A stretch of 64,000 nucleotides of DNA from Paenibacillus tepidiphilus (lineage in GTDB: Bacteria > Bacillota > Bacilli > Paenibacillales > Paenibacillaceae): the NCBI RefSeq assembly GCF_008635795.1, contig NZ_VWRQ01000001.1:186001-250000 (forward strand), written 5' to 3'. The number at the start of each line of letters is the position of its first letter. The stretch's first letter is position 1. The position numbers and the translations under genes are program-made. The notes beneath the pieces were generated by a model that had not been told where the DNA came from, did no database searches, and saw only the letters and a list, made by a program, of their open reading frames with translations. Below are positions 58,407-64,000 of this stretch, piece by piece.

Positions 58407-59291
58407 ATGGCAATTTTTAGACAAAACCGCTGCATTGCGCTGCTTGTGAGCGTTATTTTAGTGTGTTTCTCTGCGATAGTATTGATGAACCCGGAGGATA
58501 TGGGCGGGTCGAATAAAGTGCAATTGGAGAAGCTGAGCGTAACGGGCCATGCTTCGGCGGAATCGGTGCCGGCAGCTTCGCTTCCCTCGTCATCCAGGAC
58601 CATAACCAAACTGCAACCCATGCTCTACACCACAGCCGCAAGCCTGAGCCGCCACTGGGCAGGCAAATCGACCGCGGAATGGATCAGTGCAAGCAAGCTG
58701 GCGCCACCGAAGCCGGCCAAGACTGAGACTGTGAAGTCAACAGCGACTGTGATGAAGAAGCCGCCGGCCGTGAAGCAAACGGTGAAACAGGCGAATATTA
58801 AGGGGAGTCAGACTGTAACTCAGGCAAAAACGGCCTCTCTGCAACACCCCCCCACCACATTGTTCTTCTCTCGGACCAAGCTGTTAAGCCAGGAGCAGCA
58901 AGCGGAAGCGACCTGGAGCTATAAGGTAACCGAAGAAGACCTGCTCCTGCTGCAAAAGATAGTGATGGCAGAAGCGGAAGGCGAACCGTACCAGGGCAAA
59001 GTGGCAGTTGCCAATGTTGTTCTGAACCGGCTGCGGTCAGCCAATTTTCCCGATACAATTTATGATGTAATCTATCAAAAGAGCCAGTTCAGTCCGGTAG
59101 GCAACGGACGGATGGACCGGGTCAAGCCGGATGCGGACAGCATCAAGGCGGTCACGGCGGCGCTCTCCGGGGTGAAAGAGGTGTCGGATGACACATATTT
59201 TTTCCTGTCCCTAAAGCTGGCCCAGGATCTGACCGTGCATCATTCACGGACCTATGCCAAGACGATCGGCAATCATACATTTTATAAATAA
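58407..59291 (+). CDS. SleB-type cell wall hydrolase
   Basis: ATG 58407 follows ATAGGAGG. The 294-aa protein has a basic start and one hydrophobic helix (about 10-28) as signal peptide or anchor, a Lys/Pro/Thr-rich low-complexity region (about 45-160), and a C-terminal Hydrolase_2 domain (about 172-293) with LLQKIVMAEAEGEPYQGKVAVANVVLNRL, where the conserved Glu is the catalytic residue, and SQFSPVGNGRM. Relatives (SleB, CwlJ) are lytic transglycosylase-like enzymes that open spore cortex peptidoglycan at germination. There is no peptidoglycan-binding domain as in SleB, so it may act on vegetative wall. No ypeB partner is seen. Confidence 0.88.
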   Translation: MAIFRQNRCIALLVSVILVCFSAIVLMNPEDMGGSNKVQLEKLSVTGHASAESVPAASLPSSSRTITKLQPMLYTTAASLSRHWAGKSTAEWISASKLAPPKPAKTETVKSTATVMKKPPAVKQTVKQANIKGSQTVTQAKTASLQHPPTTLFFSRTKLLSQEQQAEATWSYKVTEEDLLLLQKIVMAEAEGEPYQGKVAVANVVLNRLRSANFPDTIYDVIYQKSQFSPVGNGRMDRVKPDADSIKAVTAALSGVKEVSDDTYFFLSLKLAQDLTVHHSRTYAKTIGNHTFYK

Positions 59292-59364
59292 TTATAGCTA
59301 CGCGACAGCTCCGGATGAGATAAAGGGTAAAATAGTTTTATCTGAACTTTGAGGAGGCGCAGTA

Positions 59365-60051
59365 ATGATGAAGCTGACATATTACGGACATTCGGCATTG
59401 CTGGTAGAAACAGAGCAGGCGAAGGTGATCATTGATCCTTTCTTAAGCGGTAATCCGGACTCGGGAATTTCACCCGCTGATATTAAAGTAGATGCTGTAC
59501 TGCTGACCCATGGCCACTCCGACCATTTCGGCGATAGCCTGGAGATTGCGAAGAACAACGATTGTCCGATCTTTGCCGTGTACGAGCTGGCGGAATACTG
59601 CCGGATGAAGGGTGCGAAAGTGCAGCACATGAATACGGGCGGAAGCCGGGCCTATGGAGGATTTACCGTAAAATACACCCAGGCCTTTCATTCTTCTTCG
59701 ATCACAGAAGGCGATACCTGGATTTATGCCGGACAACCTGCCGGTATTCTGCTGACAAGCGGCGGCAAGACGCTCTTTCATGCCGGAGATACGGCCTTGT
59801 TCGGTGATATGCGGCTGATCGGCGAGCGCAACCGGATTGATGCCGCTGCCCTGCCGATTGGAGATGTGCTGACGATGGGACCCGACGACGCATTGCTAGC
59901 GGCACGCTGGCTGCGTGCGGAGAAGGTCGTCCCGCTTCATTATAATACCTTCCCGGATATTGCCCAGGATGCGTCTGAATTCTGCGACCGGCTGGGGCAG
60001 GAGGGCATACAGGGCTATGCGCTGAAGGCAGGCGAAAGTGTCGAAATTTAG
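59365..60051 (+). CDS. Metal-dependent hydrolase, metallo-beta-lactamase fold (UPF0173 type)
   Basis: ATG 59365 (or 59368) follows TGAGGAGG. The 228-aa protein begins MKLTYYGHSALLVETEQAKVIIDPFLSGNP and carries the metal motif LLTHGHSDHFGD, then YTQAFHSSS, LFHAGDTALFGDM and KVVPLHYNTFPDI, which give the full metal-binding set. This matches the conserved UPF0173/YtkL-type family, whose substrate is not known. It is cytoplasmic (no signal peptide). It forms a single-gene unit closed by a terminator shared with the convergent glycosyltransferase gene. Confidence 0.93.
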   Translation: MMKLTYYGHSALLVETEQAKVIIDPFLSGNPDSGISPADIKVDAVLLTHGHSDHFGDSLEIAKNNDCPIFAVYELAEYCRMKGAKVQHMNTGGSRAYGGFTVKYTQAFHSSSITEGDTWIYAGQPAGILLTSGGKTLFHAGDTALFGDMRLIGERNRIDAAALPIGDVLTMGPDDALLAARWLRAEKVVPLHYNTFPDIAQDASEFCDRLGQEGIQGYALKAGESVEI

Positions 60052-60083
60052 GGATTTAGATTTCGCCCCAGCAATCAAATAAA

Positions 60084-60126
60084 AAAGACCCTCGTATCCG
60101 TGAACTTCACGGATACGAGGGTCTTT
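60084..60126. terminator. Bidirectional terminator
   Basis: AAAGACCCTCGTATCCGTGA-AC-TTCACGGATACGAGGGTCTTT: a near-perfect 19-bp stem with A-rich left and T-rich right flanks. Confidence 0.93.
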
Positions 60127-60154
60127 CGCTTTGAATAAGCCGATTACAGGGAAA

Positions 60155-61342
60155 TTATGGCGTAACATAAACAGCTTCATCGTTTCTGGTCTGCTGCCGC
60201 GCCATCCAGGGCTCCATAGGGCCGCCTGCGGGCTTGCCGAGCAGGCCCAGCACCGTCGAGGCGCAGTGATGCGGTTCATGACGTTCCGGCGTAATCCGCC
60301 GCTGGCGCGGTTCCCCGAGGCCGGCATATTCGCGCAGCAGCAGGGTAGTCCATTTATTAACGACCTCGGAGTCCAGCTCCTCTGCCAATCCGACCTCGAC
60401 AAAATACTGGCAGTTCTTCTCCTCCTGGCCCGGTATGGCACTGTAGAAGAGCATGGGTATGCCCTTGGCTTGCCCTTCGGTGCAGGTCATGCCGCCGGGC
60501 TTCGTAATCAGCAAATCCGATACATCCATCAGCTTGTTAATTTCGCTGCTGTAGCCGAGTATCCGTACATTAGGGTGGTTCAGCAGCGGATTAGCCCGCA
60601 TTTTGGCGATGGCCTTGTCGTTGCTTCCCATACAGAAGATAAGTTGAACCTCGTTCATTCTGGCCGTCAGCGAGTTCATAACATCCTTGCCGAACATCAG
60701 ACCCCAGCCGCCGCCCATAATAAGCACGGTAGGAATATCGGCCAGCCCCATTTCCTTGCGCAGCTGGGCTTTGTTATAGCGTTCCCAGAACTTCGGGTGG
60801 ACGGGAATGCCGGTGACCGTAATCCGTTCAGGGGCAATTCCCCGTCCGGCCAAAATGGATTTGACCCGTGAGGTGGACACAAGATAGCGGTCCACTTCAG
60901 AGTTTACCCAGCTGGCATGCGCGTCGTAGTCCGTAATGACTGTATATAATGGAATATCCAGTCCCAGACGCTTCAACCGGGAGATGACCGACGCGGGCAG
61001 CGGGTGGGTGCAAATAATCAAATCGGGCTTAAGCTGCTCAATTACCTGTATGGCATGACTGTAAAAGACCCGGTGCAGTGCCACCTGGGTCAAACGGTTC
61101 AGCGGTTTGTTGTATTGCGTCTTATACATCATACCCACCAGCTTGGGCTGGCGGCTGACTGTTTTGCGGTAAGCGGAAAGAACCCAGGGGGCGACAGTCG
61201 GGTTCAGGAATGTTCCTAGCTCCATCACCCGGCACTGTACATCGGGGTTCAGCAGCTTGATTCCTTCGGCCAGAGCGTAGGCTGCCCCAGTATGGCCTGT
61301 GCCGAAGCCTTCCGAAAACAGCAGAACTCTTTTCTTTCGCAT
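60155..61342 (-). CDS. UgtP/MGDG synthase-type glycolipid glycosyltransferase
   Basis: The start is ATG 61342 (MRKKRVLLFSEGFGTGHTGAAYALAEG), with AGGTG before it; the upstream frame to 61519 is not family-like. The 395-aa GT28-type protein has the N-terminal MGDG_synth domain (FSEGFGTGHT, PDLIICTHPLPASVISRLK, YTVITDYDAHASWVNSEVDRYLV) and the C-terminal UDP-sugar domain (VLIMGGGWGLMFG, ILGYSSEINKLMDVSDLLITKPGGMTCTEGQAKGIPMLFY). Homologues add glucose to diacylglycerol to make glycolipids and lipoteichoic acid anchors. It acts at the inner face of the membrane. UDP-glucose from GalU is the likely donor (inference). Confidence 0.92.
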   Translation of the reverse strand: MRKKRVLLFSEGFGTGHTGAAYALAEGIKLLNPDVQCRVMELGTFLNPTVAPWVLSAYRKTVSRQPKLVGMMYKTQYNKPLNRLTQVALHRVFYSHAIQVIEQLKPDLIICTHPLPASVISRLKRLGLDIPLYTVITDYDAHASWVNSEVDRYLVSTSRVKSILAGRGIAPERITVTGIPVHPKFWERYNKAQLRKEMGLADIPTVLIMGGGWGLMFGKDVMNSLTARMNEVQLIFCMGSNDKAIAKMRANPLLNHPNVRILGYSSEINKLMDVSDLLITKPGGMTCTEGQAKGIPMLFYSAIPGQEEKNCQYFVEVGLAEELDSEVVNKWTTLLLREYAGLGEPRQRRITPERHEPHHCASTVLGLLGKPAGGPMEPWMARQQTRNDEAVYVTP

Positions 61343-61602
61343 AAGTTCACCTGCTACTTTCCATTCGGGTGGAATAATTTCGGGAGTCCTGCAGGGTGAT
61401 TGCAGGCTCCTTCGTACAAGCATCTCTTCTATTATACAGATATACGCTGCAATTAGCTTGTTTTCTCCAAATATATGCCGGTCCGCCGAATTTTTTTCGT
61501 CGCCGGAGGGTCCGGACATTCCCTGCTTCTTACATTATACAAATAAGACGTAAATAGAAAGTTAAAACACTGCAAAATAATTAAAATAAAGCTGCGGGGA
61601 TA

Positions 61603-61670
61603 TTGCAAACGGGCAGGTAACATGATAAAGTAGTCAATGACCGAATGACCGTTTTAGTAAACTGGTCATT
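61603..61670 (+). promoter_or_regulatory. Promoter and palindromic TetR operator upstream of the TetR gene
   Basis: TTGCAA (61603-61608), 17 nt, TAAAGT (61626-61631) is a plausible promoter. Just downstream, AATGACC-GTTTTAGTAAACT-GGTCATT at 61644-61670 is a 27-bp dyad: 7-bp perfect arms and a TTTA-N-TAAA centre. It covers the probable transcription start, so the TetR protein should repress its own operon (inference). The rest of the 370-bp gap up to the glycosyltransferase gene at 61342 contains no gene. Confidence 0.7.
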
Positions 61671-61712
61671 ATATGCGAGCGATTAGTGCTCACAGGGAAA
61701 GGATGTGCTGGA

Positions 61713-62294
61713 ATGGCTGTGGTTGACCGAAGGCAGCAGGTGCTTCAGGCGGCGGCGAAATGTTTTACCCTGTTCGGGTATAAAGCGACCACCATGGACC
61801 AGGTAGCCCGGATAGCCAATGTGGGCAAAGGGACGATTTATACTTTCTTTATGAACAAGGAACAGCTGTTTGACGAGATCCTGCGTGGAGTCATTGTCGA
61901 GATGAAGAAGGTCGCGGAGCGGGAAATCAGGCGCGATAAAGCTTTCTTTGACAATTTGCACCGGGTTCTGGACGCCCTGCTGGAATTTCGCAGCGAACAC
62001 GAGCTATTCATCAAGCTGTCCCAGGAAAGCCGCGATTTCGGAACGCCGCAGGCCGGTGAGGGTCTCGACAAGCTGGAGAGCGTAGTGCTTGAATATCTGG
62101 AACGGGAGGTGGAACACGCGATTCAGGACGGGGAGATCAAGCCTTGTGACCCCAAGATTGTATCGCTGGTGATGTTCAGGCTATACATTGTGCTGACTGC
62201 CGAACTGAACAAGGTGCATGAACCGCTCGGTAAAGAGCAGATCCAGCAGTATTTTCAGTTATTTATCGGCGATGGTCTGGCGCAGCGGGCTTAA
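61713..62294 (+). CDS. TetR-family transcriptional regulator
   Basis: ATG 61713 follows GGGAAAGGATG; GTG 61686 lies too far upstream of it. The 193-aa protein has the TetR helix-turn-helix (about 10-55; RRQQVLQAAAKCFTLFGYKATTMDQVARIANVGKGTIYTFFMNKEQLF) and a helical ligand-binding part (about 60-190). It stands 210 bp before the YhgE/Pip gene, a combination common in Firmicutes, where the repressor usually controls the neighbouring membrane protein. The dyad at 61644-61670 is the most likely operator. The ligand is unknown. Confidence 0.93.
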   Translation: MAVVDRRQQVLQAAAKCFTLFGYKATTMDQVARIANVGKGTIYTFFMNKEQLFDEILRGVIVEMKKVAEREIRRDKAFFDNLHRVLDALLEFRSEHELFIKLSQESRDFGTPQAGEGLDKLESVVLEYLEREVEHAIQDGEIKPCDPKIVSLVMFRLYIVLTAELNKVHEPLGKEQIQQYFQLFIGDGLAQRA

Positions 62295-62504
62295 GAAGAA
62301 CCTGTGAGGGATGGCGCCCGTTGTCCGCTTTCCCTTAATCCCCAAGCAGGGAGCAGCAGTGGGTGGAGGATGCCGTATAGGCCTATTTTTTTGCTGAGGA
62401 CTGACTGAATGGGGAAAATGGTCACCTGGTGTTACAGCAATCTTTCATCTAACTATCATTTCATTAACTATTATAAGTAAAGAGATTAAAAGGAGAGAAC
62501 CAGA

Positions 62505-64000
62505 ATGAAATCTTTGTCCGTGTTTGTCAAGGACCTTGGCGCGGCGCTTAAGAATCCGAAGGTGCTGATTCCGATGCTGGTCGTCCTCTTCATTCCGGTA
62601 ATGTACAGCGGACTGTTCCTGAAGGCTTTTTGGGACCCGTACGGCAAAATGAATGAGCTGCCGGTCGCTGTCGTCAATGAAGATAAGGGCGCCGATTATG
62701 AAGGCACTAAGCTGGCTGCCGGTGAAGAGCTGGTAGCCGAGCTGAAGAATACCGACGGGTTTAAATGGAATTTCGTGACCCGCGAGCAGGCGGAAGCCGG
62801 TCTTCAGGACGATACCTATTATATGGCTATCATTGTACCCGAGGATTTCTCGGCCAAAGCGACCACACTGCTGGAAGAGCATCCGGAACCGGCCGAAATT
62901 ATTTTTGAGCCGAATGAAGGGTATAACTTCCTGGCCGGCCAGATCGGCGGTACTGCCGTGAAGGAGATCAAGTCCAAGGTTTCCGCCAAGATCACGGAAG
63001 CTTACACGAATTCTGTCTTTGACAAAATCACCGATGTGTCCAGCGGTCTGGGTGAAGCCGGCGACGGCGCTTCCCAAATCGCCGACGGCGCAGGGAAGCT
63101 GGACGACGGCGCGCTTACACTGCAGGAGAACCTGGTTGTCCTGACCGAAGGTGCAGGCAAGCTGGTCGACGGTGTAGCTCCGCTCACGCAGGGCGTGAAC
63201 GATCTGAACAGCGGCGCTGCCGCGCTGGAAGCAGGCAGCAGCACGCTGGCCGGCGGACTGCAGCAATTGTCCGCCGCTCATAAGCAACTGCAGGCGGGCG
63301 TGCAGCAAAGCGCCGACGGCAGCGCCAAGCTCAGCGCCGGACTGAAGCAGGCCGAAGCTGGAGCAGCTGCCCTTGCAGCCGGAACGCAGTCGGCCGTGGA
63401 CGGCACAGCTAAGCTGGCGGCCGGTACGCAAAGCGTAGAGGACGGCAGCGCCAAGCTGGAGTCCGGCCTGACCGCCTCGACGGAAGGCAGCGCCAAGCTG
63501 GAAGCGGGCCTGACGGCTTCAAAGGAAGGCAGCGCGAAGGTTAGCGCCGGCGCCAAAGCCGTAGCCGACGGCCTGCAGCAGCTGGCCAAGGCCAATCCGC
63601 AGCTGGCCGCCAGCGCGGATGTGCAGAAGCTGATCGCGGCGGCAACCGCGGTCGCTGACGGCAGCGCGCAGCTGGATGCCAGCCAGCAGCAGCTCCTGGA
63701 AGGTGCGGCCGCGCTGCACAGCGGCCAGCAGCAGCTGCAGCAGGGGGCGACCCAGCTGCACAGCGGCTCGCAGCAGCTGGTGGACGGCGTCTCCCAGCTG
63801 CACGAAGGGGCGCAGCAGCTGAATGCCGGCAGCACACAGCTGCATGAGGCACAATCGCAGCTGCTCGCCGGAGCGCAGCAGCTGCAGCAGGGCGGCGGCA
63901 CGCTGACCGCCGGGATGCAGCAGTTCGGCGCGAAGCTCGCCGAAGCAGCCAGCGGCGGGGCGAAGCTCGCCGAGGGCGGCAAGGCGCTGGAAGCCGGCAC
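62505..64000 (+). CDS. YhgE/Pip family membrane protein, 3' end outside window
   Basis: ATG 62505 follows AAAAGGAGAG. The frame stays open to the window end (498 codons). It starts with a cytoplasmic leader and a first membrane helix (about 20-40, VLIPMLVVLFIPVMYSGLF), then the conserved LPVAVVNEDKGADYEGTKL block and YYMAIIVPEDFSAKATTLL of the YhgE/Pip N-terminal domain, and from about residue 180 a long extracytoplasmic stretch of repeated GxxxLxxG units (for example SGAAALEAGSSTLAGGLQQL), forming a coiled coil. The other membrane helices should follow beyond 64000. Family members serve as phage receptors (Pip) or in ESX/type VII secretion or lipid export; the role here is unknown. The preceding TetR gene probably regulates it. 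Confidence 0.92.
   Translation, partial: MKSLSVFVKDLGAALKNPKVLIPMLVVLFIPVMYSGLFLKAFWDPYGKMNELPVAVVNEDKGADYEGTKLAAGEELVAELKNTDGFKWNFVTREQAEAGLQDDTYYMAIIVPEDFSAKATTLLEEHPEPAEIIFEPNEGYNFLAGQIGGTAVKEIKSKVSAKITEAYTNSVFDKITDVSSGLGEAGDGASQIADGAGKLDDGALTLQENLVVLTEGAGKLVDGVAPLTQGVNDLNSGAAALEAGSSTLAGGLQQLSAAHKQLQAGVQQSADGSAKLSAGLKQAEAGAAALAAGTQSAVDGTAKLAAGTQSVEDGSAKLESGLTASTEGSAKLEAGLTASKEGSAKVSAGAKAVADGLQQLAKANPQLAASADVQKLIAAATAVADGSAQLDASQQQLLEGAAALHSGQQQLQQGATQLHSGSQQLVDGVSQLHEGAQQLNAGSTQLHEAQSQLLAGAQQLQQGGGTLTAGMQQFGAKLAEAASGGAKLAEGGKALEAG

Noticed and set aside
62445-64000. Long minus-strand frames opposite the YhgE/Pip gene (for example 62445-63431 and 63278-64000)
   Set aside because: They are shadows of the repeated GC-rich plus-strand gene, which has a proper ribosome binding site and family motifs.

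Overview
The window reads as Paenibacillus-like chromosomal DNA (inference): a moderately GC-rich Firmicute with AGGAGG-type ribosome binding sites, frequent GTG/TTG starts, S-layer-homology domains, a SleB-type hydrolase, a TetR-YhgE pair and a secreted mannanase repertoire. No tRNA, rRNA, CRISPR array, transposase or phage gene was seen. The first gene is cut at its 5' end and the last at its 3' end.

Layout. 1-5.5 kb: two tandem 7TM histidine kinases facing a minus-strand pair, a ComQ-like class I isoprenoid synthase-fold protein and a 79-aa peptide with an NHLP-type leader ending in Trp. This is the best candidate for an undescribed system, a prenylated peptide signal or natural product. 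5.5-6.3 kb: a gene-free stretch with three different repeat families. 6.4-9.6 kb: GH20 hexosaminidase divergent from an AraC regulator, then a small Cys-containing protein. 9.8-12.2 kb: NarL-type two-component system. 12.4-28.7 kb: co-directional Wzx/Wzy-type exopolysaccharide locus with Wzz-like protein, BY-kinase, GalU, priming transferase, glycosyltransferases, two Wzy-like proteins, Wzx, UDP-glucose dehydrogenase and ManC. 28.8-35.9 kb: two secreted GH26 mannanases and a glycosidase; the first mannanase sits behind a class I cyclic-di-GMP riboswitch whose closing stem overlaps the ribosome binding site.

36-64 kb: dps, AIM24, a WYL regulator, a complete Dpp/Opp-type importer, modAB with a one-component HTH-PBP regulator, a polysaccharide deacetylase, dGTPase, a 1435-aa SLH-anchored GH26 protein with a damaged C-terminus, a 2-hydroxyacid dehydrogenase, ThpR, SleB-like hydrolase, an MBL-fold hydrolase, a processive-type glycolipid glycosyltransferase, and TetR plus YhgE/Pip.

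How it fits together (inference): GalU, Ugd and ManC supply UDP-glucose, UDP-glucuronate and GDP-mannose; the repeat unit is built on undecaprenyl phosphate, flipped by Wzx and polymerised. The linked GH26 enzymes probably trim or degrade the mannose-containing matrix, and c-di-GMP probably gates at least one of them. Reading frames, motifs and base positions are read directly from the sequence; family names rest on recognised motifs, with no database search run.
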